Below the pieces are notes generated by a model. That model was not told the DNA's origin and searched no databases. It was given only the letters and a program-made list of their open reading frames with translations. Of a DNA stretch of 64,000 nucleotides, positions 10,035 to 21,210 are shown in pieces. The translations under genes were made by a program, and so were the position numbers. Positions within the stretch are counted from its first letter, which is position 1. Every line of letters begins with the position of its first letter. Source of the DNA: Streptomyces sp. CB01580 (lineage in GTDB: Bacteria; Actinomycetota; Actinomycetes; Streptomycetales; Streptomycetaceae); contig NZ_LIXJ01000025.1 of assembly GCF_001905795.1 (NCBI RefSeq), positions 1-64,000 on the forward strand, written 5' to 3'.

Positions 10035-11926
10035 TCAGCGCGGGTCGCCCGCGTCGCCCACGTCGCTCGTGTCGCCCACGTCGCTCGTGTCGCTCGTGTC
10101 GCTCGTGTCGCTCGTGTCGCTCGTGTCGCTCGTGTCGCTCGTGTCGCTCGTGTCGCTCGTGTCGCTCGTGTCGCTCGTGTCGCTCGGAACGTATCGGCCG
10201 TCCTCGTAACCGCGGTCGCCGTTCGCTCCTCCTCCTTCTCCTCCTCCGAGGCCCCCGCGCGCGAGGGAACAGGAGCCCTCCGACTCGTCCGTACCGCGCT
10301 CGCGCAGGATCTCCCGGGCTCGCGCCTCACCCAGGCTCATGGCGTACCAGGGCGTGTCCGAGGACCGCAGCGAACCCTCGATGTCCCGCAGGGCGCAGGA
10401 GCGCAGCGGCTCGGGCAGGGTGTCGAGAGCGGGAACGGCGTCGGCCGAGAGGTCACGGAGGTAGGCGATGTCGATCGAGCGGCCGTCGCGGTACCGCTGG
10501 ACGTTCTGTTCCGCGATCAGGCCGTCGGGCGAGACCAGACCGAACGCGAGCACGGCGGCGGCGGCGCTCGTGGCGACGGCGCGCGGGAGCAGGCGCGGCC
10601 GGAGCGCGCCGAAGACCACGATCAGGACGAGGACGACACCCAGCCAGAGTTCCATCGCCGCCACCGAGATGCGAGCCTGGTCAGGCCGTAGGTGTCGACG
10701 TACAGGTCCATGCGCCTGAGCGCGGACGCCACGACGACGAGGGTGAGCACACAGAGCGTGCCGAGCACGCCCCGTACGAGAGTGCGGTCCCCGTCCCGTC
10801 CGCGCGGGGCCAGGCGAAGGGCGACGGCGATGACCAGCAGGGTGAGAAAGGTGGCCCAGAGAAGCTGCCAGAAGCCCTGACGCGCGTACTGGGCATAGCT
10901 GAGGTGGGTCTGCGCCATCACCTTGTCGTATCCGCCGAGCAGCACGGTCAGCTGGACGGCGATGAAGACGGCGAACAGCAGGTTCAGCACGACGAGCGGC
11001 AGCGCCCATTCCAGCCGCCCGCGCGCCTTTCCCGGCCGGAGGGCGAAGCCGTCCCAGCGCACCGGGGCGGCGGCGGTGTACGCGGCGGCGAGGGATCCCA
11101 CCAGACCGAGCGCGAAGAGGAGCAGTCTCCAGGGACCGTCGCCCAGCGACACGTCGGGAACCAGTCCGCCGAGCACATCGGCGAAGGCGGCGTCGGCGCT
11201 CGCGAAGAGTGTGCCGAACACGACGAGCAGGACGGCCGCCACCGCGGTGGTGCGGAGTGCGGCGCCCCACCGTTTCCGGGACCCCGCCATGCGCTCGCGC
11301 ACACCCCGGCAGCCCCAGAGCGTCCCCTCGACGAGCGAACTGAACAGGCCCAGCGAACCGAGGAACACCCCGACCCAGCTGCGGGCACCGTTCAGCGCGA
11401 GCGAGCCCAGTGCCACGGCCGACACGACGGCGAGAAAGCTGGGCCACCCTGCGTCCCGGAGGGCCGGGACGACGAGCAGCGCCAGGCCGCCGACCGCCCA
11501 GACGGCCGTCCACGGGCGGAGGCGACGCCCGGCCGCCCGCGCGGCGAAGAAGGCCGCGAGCGCCGCGGGAATCGCGACGATCAGCAGGTTCGCGCCGAGA
11601 CCGTCGCCGAGCAGCGACGCGCTCAGGACCGCGGTGGCGAGGACGGAGCAGAGGGTCGCGCCCCGGACCGCGGCCGGCTCGGCGACCCGCAGTCGCGCGA
11701 TCGACGACGGGGGGCTGCTGCGCCGCCCGGGACCGGGCGGGGGCTGTGGTGCGCCGCCCCGCGCGGCGTGGGCCCGTGCCTGCGGCGGCCCGGGCGTGAT
11801 GTCGTGGGACGGCTGCGGCGCCGACTTCGGTGGTGTGCTCGTCCCCGACTCCGCGCCACGCTCCGACGGCCCGGATCGCTCGGGCACGTCCTGTGGCCGG
11901 GGGTTGTCTGGTACGTGATCGGACAA
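10035..11926 (-). pseudogene. DUF4153/DUF4173 integral membrane protein, single-base frameshift
   Basis: The upstream frame (about 11926 to 10675) encodes a polytopic membrane protein. A TTG at 11926 behind GGAGGGG is the likely start, followed by a Pro-rich cytoplasmic leader and about ten hydrophobic helices. It ends with LYVDTYGLTR, the DUF4173 signature, at about 10680. The expected continuation LRISVAAMELWLGVVLVLIV is present in the next frame and runs to the stop at 10035. One base (a G on the coding strand) is missing near 10674. Corrected, the protein would have about 630 residues, a transporter-like size. The C-terminal tail is a low-complexity Ser-Asp-Thr repeat. The shift is either a real inactivating mutation or a sequencing error. 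Function unknown. Confidence 0.75.
10081..10186. repeat. 9-bp tandem repeat, about 11.8 copies
   Basis: The unit TCGCTCGTG is repeated without error about 11.8 times, preceded by degenerate units at 10054-10080. On the minus strand it encodes (Ser-Asp-Thr)n at the C terminus of the DUF4173 protein. The unit is a multiple of three, so copy-number changes keep the frame. It is a coding minisatellite likely to vary between strains. Confidence 0.9.
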
Positions 11927-12287
11927 TGGGACCCCTCCCCCACCGGGGTCCGCGCGCACCGCCGCCGGGCAGCACGGGGACACCCGGCGTCTCGTTCGGT
12001 GCACGCCCGTCCGGTTGATCACCGGGGGCGACGTGGCCGAAAGAGTAACTTCCCCTTCCCCCGGGCACGCGTTCGAGGGAAGGCTGTGGCAGGACCGTGA
12101 CAGTACCGGTCGGGCGCCCGCCACGGCCGGGGAACCGCCGCGTCGGCGCGAGAGCCGTGCCGCTCGGGGAGACGCCGTGCGCCCGCGTCACCGTCCGGTC
12201 GGGATCACCGTCCGGCTCACGGGGGACGTGCTCCGGCTCGGGGCGGGCGCCGTCCGGTTCAGGGGCGTGCCGTTCGCCCGCGTCGCG
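11927..12287. other. Intergenic region, no gene recognised
   Basis: Upstream of the DUF4173 gene and downstream of the ADP-ribosylglycohydrolase. A CCCCTCCCC stretch (11932-11940) is the Shine-Dalgarno of the minus-strand TTG start. No other signal was recognised. Confidence 0.4.
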
Positions 12288-13190
12288 CTATCGCGGCAGC
12301 CAGCCCGGCAGTTCCTCCGTCCGTGCCGCCCAGTCGGCGGGCGGTGCGCCTGCCCCGCTCGCCGCGACGATGCCGCCGACGATCGCGCAGGTGGTGTCGA
12401 CGTCTCCGCCGGCCCGGGCCGTACCCCAGAAGGCCTGCTCGAAGTCGCCGAGGTGCCGCGCCGCGGACCAGAGGGCGAACGGGACGGTGTCGTGGGCGCT
12501 GGTGCGCCGTCCGTTGCCGAGCACCGCGGCGACCGTGCCCGCGTCGTCGTAGTCGAGCATGTCGCGCGCCCGGCGCAGTCCGGCACCGACCGCGCTGCGC
12601 GGCACGAGGTCGATCACACCGTCGAGGAACTCCGTCGGGGTGGGCGGCCCCGCGCTCGCCGCGGCCAGCGCCGCGGCCGCCGCGACGGCCATCGCGCCCG
12701 CGACCGCCTCGCGGTGCTGGTGCGTGATGTACGAGGAGATCTCGGCCTGGTGCGTGGCCTGCTCCGGGTCGTCGGCGTACCAGGCCCCGAGCGGGGCGAT
12801 GCGCATCGAGGAGCCGTTGCCCCAGGAACCCTGCCCCTGGAACAGCGCGGACGCCAGCTCACGCCAGTCGCCGCCCTCCCGCACCAGCCTGAGCAGCCGG
12901 TTCACGGCGGGGCCGTATCCCCGGTCGAAGTCATGGTGCTCGGCGAAGGACCGGGCAAGTGCGTCCTGGTCGATCCGCCCGTGTGTCACCAGCACGGCCA
13001 CCACCGAGGCGGCCATCTCGGTGTCGTCCGTCCACTGCCAGGGGCCGGGAGGCAGCCCTCCCTGCTTCAGCAGCGGGTAGTTCACCGGCACGAAGAACTG
13101 GGACCCCAGCGCGTCCCCCACGGCCAGTCCGCGGAGACTGGCCAGGGCACGTTCGAATCGTTGATCGGAGGAAGAGGAGGCGGTCGTCAT
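12288..13190 (-). CDS. ADP-ribosylglycohydrolase family protein
   Basis: ATG 13190 gives 300 residues. The family metal-binding motifs are present in order: GLAVGDALGSQF near residue 22, PWQWTDDTEMAAS near 50, WGNGSSMRIAPLG in the middle and GGDVDTTCAIVGGIV near the C terminus. These Asp/Thr residues bind the two Mg ions of DraG/ARH-type hydrolases, which remove ADP-ribose from proteins or related conjugates. The substrate cannot be told from the sequence. The start lies 11 bp after the stop of the phosphatase gene, so the two probably form an operon. Confidence 0.9.
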   Translation of the reverse strand: MTTASSSSDQRFERALASLRGLAVGDALGSQFFVPVNYPLLKQGGLPPGPWQWTDDTEMAASVVAVLVTHGRIDQDALARSFAEHHDFDRGYGPAVNRLLRLVREGGDWRELASALFQGQGSWGNGSSMRIAPLGAWYADDPEQATHQAEISSYITHQHREAVAGAMAVAAAAALAAASAGPPTPTEFLDGVIDLVPRSAVGAGLRRARDMLDYDDAGTVAAVLGNGRRTSAHDTVPFALWSAARHLGDFEQAFWGTARAGGDVDTTCAIVGGIVAASGAGAPPADWAARTEELPGWLPR

Positions 13191-13201
13191 CGCCTTCCAC
13201 T

Positions 13202-13861
13202 CTATCCGGTGATTCCGTACGGTTCAGGGGTGCGCCAGCGCTCGAACGGCCGGTCCAGGGTGTACCGCCCGTCCTCGCCGAGTATCAGCATCCTGGTCTC
13301 CCCGTTGCCGGGATTGGACAGGGACTCGAACTCGGCCACCGACCAGTGGAACCACCGCATGCAGAACAGACGCATGGTCAGCCCGTGCGTGACCAGCAGG
13401 ACGTTCGGCGGGTGGTCGGGGGCGTCGAAACTCCGGTGCAGACTCTCCAGGAAGGCATCGACCCGGTCGTACACATCGGCCCCGGACTCGCCCTGCGCGA
13501 AGCGGTAGAAGAAGTGCCCGTAGGCGTCCCGGTACTCCTTCTGGAGCCGCACGTCCTCCCGGTCCTGCCAGTTCCCCCAGTCCTGCTCCCTCAGCCTCGG
13601 CTCCTCCCTCACCCTCACCCGCGCCAGGTCCAGGTCCAGGGCCCTGAAGGTCTCGTGCGTACGACGGTAGGGCGAGACGTACACGCTGACCCGTTCGGTG
13701 CCGAACAGCTCGCGCAACCGCGCGCCGGTCTCCCTGGCCTGCCGGAGCCCCGTGGAGGTGAGCCTCAGCGCGTGGTCCGGCACGCGCTCGTACACCGAGT
13801 CGTCTGCGTTGCCCTCGGACTCCCCGTGCCGGACGAGGACGATGCGTTGCGGTCGTGCCAT
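13202..13861 (-). CDS. Histidine phosphatase (phosphoglycerate mutase-like) family protein
   Basis: ATG 13861 gives 219 residues. The N-terminal LVRHGESEGN carries the phospho-accepting His and its Arg partner. SVYVSPYRRTHETFRAL supplies the second Arg, and VLLVTHGLTMR the catalytic C-terminal His. This makes it an active-looking member of branch 1 of the histidine phosphatase superfamily. Specificity (sugar phosphate, nucleotide or other) is not evident. It is the first gene of a probable two-gene unit with the ADP-ribosylglycohydrolase 11 bp downstream. Confidence 0.88.
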   Translation of the reverse strand: MARPQRIVLVRHGESEGNADDSVYERVPDHALRLTSTGLRQARETGARLRELFGTERVSVYVSPYRRTHETFRALDLDLARVRVREEPRLREQDWGNWQDREDVRLQKEYRDAYGHFFYRFAQGESGADVYDRVDAFLESLHRSFDAPDHPPNVLLVTHGLTMRLFCMRWFHWSVAEFESLSNPGNGETRMLILGEDGRYTLDRPFERWRTPEPYGITG

Positions 13862-14066
13862 GGTTCGACCCTAAGCGCTGCGCCCCGGCCCCCGGCGGGC
13901 TCCGGGCGACAGTCGTACCGGGGGCTGAGGCGGGAGGAGGGCCAAAAGCGGCGCCGCGCGGGCTCGTGGCCGACGCGGCGAGCGCGCCTGCCCGGCGGCA
14001 CGACGAGGGGGCGGACGCTGCCGTGGAAGCACTGGATCGCTACCGGGAAGGCACTAGGGTGAGCGG

Positions 14067-14564
14067 ATGATCGAGGTTCGTCGTGCCGGACCGGGGGACG
14101 GGGACGTCCTGGGCGAGATCCACGCCACGGCCTGGGAGATGGCTTACGCGCCCTTCTTCGACGCGGAGTTCGCCGCGCGCGGCATCCGCAGCAGGCGGAC
14201 CCGCTGGCACGCACGGATCGAACAGCGGGCGGGCACGATCCTGCTCGCCGAGGAGGACGGCCGCCCCCTGGCGCTCTCCGTCCACGCACCGTCCCGCACC
14301 CGGCCGGGCCTGGCCGAGATCCACAGCTTCTACAGCCATCCCGACAGCTGGGGCAGCGGCATCGCCACGGCGCTGATGACCGGGACCCTACAGCTGCTGC
14401 GCGACGACGGCTTTCGTCGCGTCCATCTGTGGACGCTGCGCGACACCCCGCGCTCCCGCCGCTTCTACACCAAGTGCGGCTTCGCCGAGAGCGGGGCCAC
14501 GCGCCTGTTCGACTTCGGCGACGGGAACCCTCTGGAGCAGGTCGAGTACGAAGGGTCGTGCTGA
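14067..14564 (+). CDS. GNAT family N-acetyltransferase
   Basis: ATG 14067 gives 165 residues. The acetyl-CoA-binding motif A appears as SFYSHPDSWGSGIATALMTG (a variant of Arg/Gln-x-x-Gly-x-Gly/Ala). It is followed by motif B-like HLWTLRDTPRSRRFYTKCGF, typical of GNAT enzymes. No partner gene is evident. It converges on the DUF4937 gene, with only 23 bases between the two stop codons. Confidence 0.85.
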   Translation: MIEVRRAGPGDGDVLGEIHATAWEMAYAPFFDAEFAARGIRSRRTRWHARIEQRAGTILLAEEDGRPLALSVHAPSRTRPGLAEIHSFYSHPDSWGSGIATALMTGTLQLLRDDGFRRVHLWTLRDTPRSRRFYTKCGFAESGATRLFDFGDGNPLEQVEYEGSC

Positions 14565-14587
14565 GGACCGCGAGGGTTCGCCCGTCG

Positions 14588-15193
14588 TCACACCGTCCAG
14601 GACGGTTCGAGCCGCACGACGTCGCCCGTCACCGCCGCCACGTCCTCCTCGACCTGTGTCCGCTGCGTCAGCCGCTCGATGCTGCCGGCCCGGTACTTGC
14701 CGCGCTCGGCACTCGACTGCCACATCGACAACACCAGGAACTCGTGCCCCGGTGCTTCCGCGAACACCCCTCGCACCATGCCGGGCGAACCGGCCATCGC
14801 CGGGTTCCACACCCGCTCCTGCATCAGCGCGAAGTGCTCGGCCCGGTCCTCGTGCACCGTGCTGTGGGCCACCCTGACGACGTCCACGTCGGTGAAGCGC
14901 GGCTCGAAACCGGTCTTCACGTCGAAGCGGTGCTCGAACAGCTTGACCTGGACGCCACTGCACGTACCGGACTGCGACGCGGCCAACCGGTCGTGCTTGC
15001 GCGCCATGAACGAGTCGTAGAAGACGCGGTTCTCCCAGAAGGCGAGGACATGTGCCACATCGGGACGTCCTCGGCTCCACCCACCGCCCTGTCCGCCGAA
15101 TCCCGGCTCTCCCAGCAGCTCCGCCCACTTTCGTTGTTCCCGTTCAAAACCCCGACGGTCCACCACGGTGCAACGAATCCACTTGACCAGCAC
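14588..15193 (-). CDS. DUF4937 (YdbC-like) domain protein
   Basis: GTG 15193 (MLVKWIRCTVVDR) gives 201 residues. The protein has two similar halves, each with a strand-helix pattern and aromatic residues: GWSRGRPDVAHVLAFWENR in the first, PGHEFLVLSMWQSSAERGKY in the second. This suggests a duplicated ferredoxin-like (dimeric alpha-beta barrel or monooxygenase-like) fold, as in DUF4937/YdbC proteins. No Shine-Dalgarno precedes the GTG, so the start is uncertain. Function unknown. Confidence 0.7.
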   Translation of the reverse strand: MLVKWIRCTVVDRRGFEREQRKWAELLGEPGFGGQGGGWSRGRPDVAHVLAFWENRVFYDSFMARKHDRLAASQSGTCSGVQVKLFEHRFDVKTGFEPRFTDVDVVRVAHSTVHEDRAEHFALMQERVWNPAMAGSPGMVRGVFAEAPGHEFLVLSMWQSSAERGKYRAGSIERLTQRTQVEEDVAAVTGDVVRLEPSWTV

Positions 15194-15501
15194 CGCGCCA
15201 TCGTACGGTGCCGGACCTGGCCGAAGTCACTTCCGCGCACGTTCATTTCGAACCGGCCCTTCACGAAACGGAGTTGCAGGGTCATGCGCACCGTCGTCGC
15301 ACCAACCCCCGTTTCCCCGGCCCTGATTCGTGGTACGCGCGCGAGGTGACTGCCGTTCACCTCGCCCGGGACTCGCACCGGGCGAGATGGCCCGATTCCG
15401 TCGCCGTGGGCCAACCCGATTGGTTCCGCGGCCGGTTACGGACATGATCGAGTGGTATGAACGGCCCGACAGCACAGCGGCGCACCAAGGAGGGAAGTCC
15501 G
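15194..15501. other. Divergent intergenic region DUF4937 / terD-like
   Basis: No gene is present. A strong stem-loop lies at 15361-15386, and AAGGAGGG near 15487-15494 is the Shine-Dalgarno for the TerD gene. Both divergent promoters must be here, but no confident hexamers were found. Confidence 0.45.
15361..15386. other. Stem-loop upstream of the terD-like gene
   Basis: CTCGCCCGG and CCGGGCGAG form a perfect 9-bp stem around an 8-base loop, 115 bp before the TerD start. It may be a transcript-boundary hairpin or a 5'-UTR element. Confidence 0.35.
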
Positions 15502-16038
15502 ATGACCACCCCCAACAAGGACATCGAGAAGGTCGAGGTCAGGCTCAAGTGGGATCCCAGCCCTCATGGCGCCCCGGACCACGACCTCGACATCATCGCG
15601 GCCACCTACCGTACGGACACGCCCTACGACGCTCCCGCGTATCTCGTGCACTTCGACAGCCGTTCGCCGGACGGCACCATCACGCTCAACCGTGACAGCA
15701 GGACCGGTCAGGGCTTCGGCTTCGACGAAGTGATGACCCTGGAACTGGACCGTCTGTCGTCCGCGTACGCGCGGGTCGTCGTCGGGGTCGTCATTCAGCA
15801 GCGCGACGGCCGCAAGACGTTCGGCGACATCGAGAACACCGTCGTGCAGGTCAGGGAGGGCTACACCAACCTGTCGGAGGACGACTTCTCCTCGGTGGGC
15901 GACGCCACCGCCGCGACCGTCGCGGAGTTCGCCCGCGGCGCCTCGGGTGCATGGGAGTTCCGCGACACGGTCAGGGGCTTCGACGGCGACCCCGAGTCGT
16001 TCACCACGGCGATGGGAGGCCGTCCGCCCGCGTCCTGA
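15502..16038 (+). CDS. TerD family protein
   Basis: ATG 15502 follows AAGGAGGG and gives 178 residues, slightly shorter than the usual 190. The TerD core pattern is present: EVRLKWDPSPHGAPDHDLDI (first strand and calcium-binding acidic region), YLVHFDSRSPDGTI, FGFDEVMTLELDRL, a hydrophobic VVVGVVIQQ strand, and GAWEFRDTVRGFDGDPESF near the C terminus. TerD proteins bind calcium and are linked to tellurite and stress resistance and to developmental phenotypes in Streptomyces. No other ter genes are adjacent, so this is a stand-alone paralogue. Confidence 0.85.
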   Translation: MTTPNKDIEKVEVRLKWDPSPHGAPDHDLDIIAATYRTDTPYDAPAYLVHFDSRSPDGTITLNRDSRTGQGFGFDEVMTLELDRLSSAYARVVVGVVIQQRDGRKTFGDIENTVVQVREGYTNLSEDDFSSVGDATAATVAEFARGASGAWEFRDTVRGFDGDPESFTTAMGGRPPAS

Positions 16039-16557
16039 CCCGCCGCCCGCCTCCGGCACACCGCGGAACGCGGAACCGGCATGGCACTGCGCTGCACCGC
16101 ACGCGGAACCCAACGAATGGTGGTACCCGGCACCGGAGACGTGGCCGACGCGAGACGGGAACCCCGTTCGATCGGGGACGCGACGAGAGGGTGCCGGGCC
16201 GCGGTACGCGAAGGCACTTCGAAACGTTCGGGCCGGATCGCGGCCCGACGCGGACGTACGTGTTCCTTCGATCCCTGTCGTGTGATCCCTGCCGTGGACG
16301 TTCCCGTCATGACGGACGACCGGCGCAAGGACCGGATCGGGAGTGCGCCGAGGAACAGGAACCCCGCCGTTCCGCGACGGCTGGGCGCCGGTTCGCGGTG
16401 ATCGGGGCGCTACGTCGGACGATCGCGGCCGGACTGGGCGGGTTGTCCCCACCACGCGGTGAGCGGGGCGCCGACGGTCCGGGCTCCGCCTCGGGTCGGA
16501 GGCTGCGGAGGAGGTGTCCGGTGGCACGCGCGGAGACGTCTTCAGCAGGTTCCGCGG
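16039..16557. other. Gene-poor region
   Basis: 519 bases after the TerD gene with no frame of recognisable homology and no strong terminator. It may contain decayed DNA associated with the phosphotransferase remnant to its right. Confidence 0.4.
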
Positions 16558-16690
16558 ATGCGGCCATTCGCGGACATCCAAGACCTGTCGGGGCTCGTGC
16601 GCGACGCGCTGGGAACGGAGTGCCGCATCGTCGCGGCGGACCGGTTGCGCGGGGGAAGCAGGAAAGGGGTCCACCGGGTCCGCCTCGACG
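16558..16690 (+). pseudogene. Phosphotransferase (APH-like) N-terminal remnant
   Basis: From ATG 16558 the frame encodes ADIQDLSGLVRDALGTECRI followed by AADRLRGGSRKGVHRVRLDG. This resembles the first 45 residues of Streptomyces aminoglycoside phosphotransferase-like kinases, where LRGGSKKGVYRVRLDDGS forms the first nucleotide-binding strands. After that, homology ends and the frame runs meaninglessly through the terminator at 16822. The catalytic loop (HGD-type) and DFG-like motifs are absent. There is no good Shine-Dalgarno. I read it as a truncated gene relic. Confidence 0.5.
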
Positions 16691-16821
16691 GAAGCCACGT
16701 CGAGCACAACCTGAAGGAGGCGCCGGCGCTCCTGCCGTCGGGGTGGCCGGCAGCTCCACTCCTTGCGCTCACGGTGCGTGCGGCACGGCATCGTCGAATC
16801 GCCGCCCCGGTCACGGGCACG

Positions 16822-16855
16822 ACGAAGGGGATCGACGACGGTCGATCCCCTTCGT
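16822..16855. terminator. Strong bidirectional terminator hairpin
   Basis: A perfect 15-bp stem (16822-16836 with 16841-16855) encloses the loop GACG. It lies 67 bp beyond the nrdJ stop codon and would end nrdR-nrdJ transcription on the minus strand, and anything entering from the left on the plus strand. Confidence 0.85.
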
Positions 16856-16921
16856 GTGCTGCCGGTCAGCTAAAGGAGCGGTCTACGTCGGACGGCACGT
16901 CCGACGCGATTCCCGTCGGCC

Positions 16922-19819
<2,898 letters not shown>

Positions 19820-19983
19820 GCCGCCTCCCATATGTGGGCAAAAACGCCCTGAAGTGCCCAGAACTTCCCAGGGCACAGTCTGTCTCTGCTGCTCCGGGCG
19901 CCACGAAGGACGCTCTGAGCGGGTTCAAAAAGCCGCTTGGCCGCGCCGGCCCGCGGACACGCCGCGGGACCGGCCGGTGCCGC

Positions 19984-20496
19984 TCAGTCGGCGGCGACGG
20001 CGGGAACGGGGACCTCAAGGGCCGCGCCGGTCCCGCGCTCCTCCGTGGGAGGCCGCCGTTCGCGGAGCTCCGCGATGGCCGCCTCGAAGTCTTCAAGTGT
20101 GTCGAACGCCCGGTACACGGACGCGAAACGCAGGTATGCGACGAGGTCGAGTTCCTGCAGGGGGCCGAGGATCGCCAGGCCCACGTCATGGGTGGTCAGC
20201 TCGGCACTGCCGGTGGCGCGCACCGCCTCCTCGACCCGCTGGCCGAGCTTGGCGAGGGCGTCCTCGGTGACCGGCCGCCCCTGGCATGCCTTGCGCACGC
20301 CGGAGATGACCTTGGTCCGGCTGAAGGGTTCGGTCACACCGCTGCGCTTGACCACCATCAGCGAGCAGGTCTCCACCGTCGTGAAACGGCGGGAGCAGTC
20401 GGGGCACTGGCGGCGGCGGCGGATCGACGTGCCGTCGTCGGTGGTGCGGCTGTCGACGACCCGGCTGTCGGGGTGCCTGCAGAAGGGGCAGTGCAT
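19984..20496 (-). CDS. nrdR: Transcriptional repressor NrdR
   Basis: ATG 20496 gives 170 residues. The N-terminal zinc ribbon is complete (MHCPFCRHPDSRVVDSR and RRRRQCPDCSRRFTTVE). The ATP-cone domain follows (VVKRSGVTEPFSRTKVISGV to YLRFASVYRAFDTLEDFEA). NrdR senses ATP and dATP and represses ribonucleotide reductase operons by binding paired NrdR boxes. Two such boxes lie upstream (20609-20655), so it should repress its own nrdRJ operon. nrdJ starts 164 bases after its stop. Confidence 0.96.
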   Translation of the reverse strand: MHCPFCRHPDSRVVDSRTTDDGTSIRRRRQCPDCSRRFTTVETCSLMVVKRSGVTEPFSRTKVISGVRKACQGRPVTEDALAKLGQRVEEAVRATGSAELTTHDVGLAILGPLQELDLVAYLRFASVYRAFDTLEDFEAAIAELRERRPPTEERGTGAALEVPVPAVAAD

Positions 20497-20608
20497 GGCT
20501 CCCAACCCTCCTTCACAGCACGACTGAACAGCCTCGGCAGGGCCCGTCGGGGGCCCCTCGAAGCAGTCACAAGCATAGGCGATGGCCACACCCCTGACGG
20601 ACCAGGGA

Positions 20609-20655
20609 CCACAACTTCTGGGCGGCCGGAACAATCCAACCACTAGATCTTGGGT
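20609..20655 (-). promoter_or_regulatory. Paired NrdR boxes upstream of nrdRJ
   Basis: Read on the plus strand, CCACTAGATCTTGGGT (20640-20655) and CCACAACTTCTGGGCG (20609-20624) are two related 16-bp sites with starts exactly 31 bp apart, about three helical turns. The first fits the NrdR box consensus (ACACWAKATATWGTGT-like) well, the second moderately. They lie 113-159 bp upstream of the nrdR ATG. The paired arrangement and spacing match known NrdR operators. Confidence 0.7.
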
Positions 20656-21134
20656 TCCGTCGCGCATTTGGCCCTGCGAGCGTGTCGCGGTTCACGGACA
20701 GCCGGCAGGCGGCGTGCGGCCGTGGACGAGGGTACGGGAACCACCCGGCCGCCGAAATCCCGGGGCCCTTCGCCACGCCCGCGCGACGTACGGCCGGAGC
20801 CCCGCACAGCCACTCCGCGCCCGCGGACGTTACCGTAATGAACCGCGTCGCGCGCGGTCCGGATTCACCTCCACAGCCCCGTCCGCCCCACCCACGCACG
20901 ATCCGCCCCACGCACGCGCCCGCCCTCGCCCGCACGAGGAGGAGAAGGCGGGGCCACGGTCGCACGGGCACGGCCGCCGACACGCGGGGCCACCGCCACG
21001 CACGACCGCCGACGCGCAACGCGGCCGACACACGACGGCCGCACGCCACCGGCACCCGTTCGCACAAAGACCCGGCAGCGAATCCGCATACACCCGGCGG
21101 TTAACTGGCGACAGCCTTTTATTCGTTTTTCACT

Positions 21135-21148
21135 CGAACGTGTGTTTG
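21135..21148 (+). promoter_or_regulatory. LexA-binding SOS box of lexA
   Basis: CGAACGTGTGTTTG fits the Gram-positive/actinobacterial SOS box CGAAC-N4-GTTYG with one change. It lies 63-76 bp upstream of the GTG at 21211. It overlaps a plausible -35 (TTGGCG near 21146), with TACTAC about 17 bases downstream as a -10. This implies autorepression of lexA. Confidence 0.8.
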
Positions 21149-21210
21149 GCGCAACCTTTCGAAAGCTACTACCGTTGTCCAGCCAGGGAGACCATTCGAG
21201 AGGGGCCGAC

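Larger units (their letters stand above)
20497..21210. other. Long divergent intergenic region nrdR / lexA
   Basis: 714 bases without a recognised gene. The left part holds the nrdRJ promoter and NrdR boxes. The middle (about 20860-21080) is C-rich, purine-poor sequence with many CACGC/CCGCC runs and no homology. The right part (21110-21180) is unusually AT-rich for this genome and holds the lexA promoter and SOS box. No cobalamin riboswitch was recognised. Confidence 0.6.

Noticed and set aside
10054..10186. Short regular repeats that could be taken for a CRISPR array
   Set aside because: The unit is 9 bp with no spacers and lies in frame inside a coding sequence. It is a coding tandem repeat.
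20497..20800. Possible cobalamin riboswitch in front of nrdRJ
   Set aside because: No B12-box-like sequence or plausible multi-stem layout was found by eye; regulation by the NrdR boxes is sufficient. A covariance-model search would be decisive.
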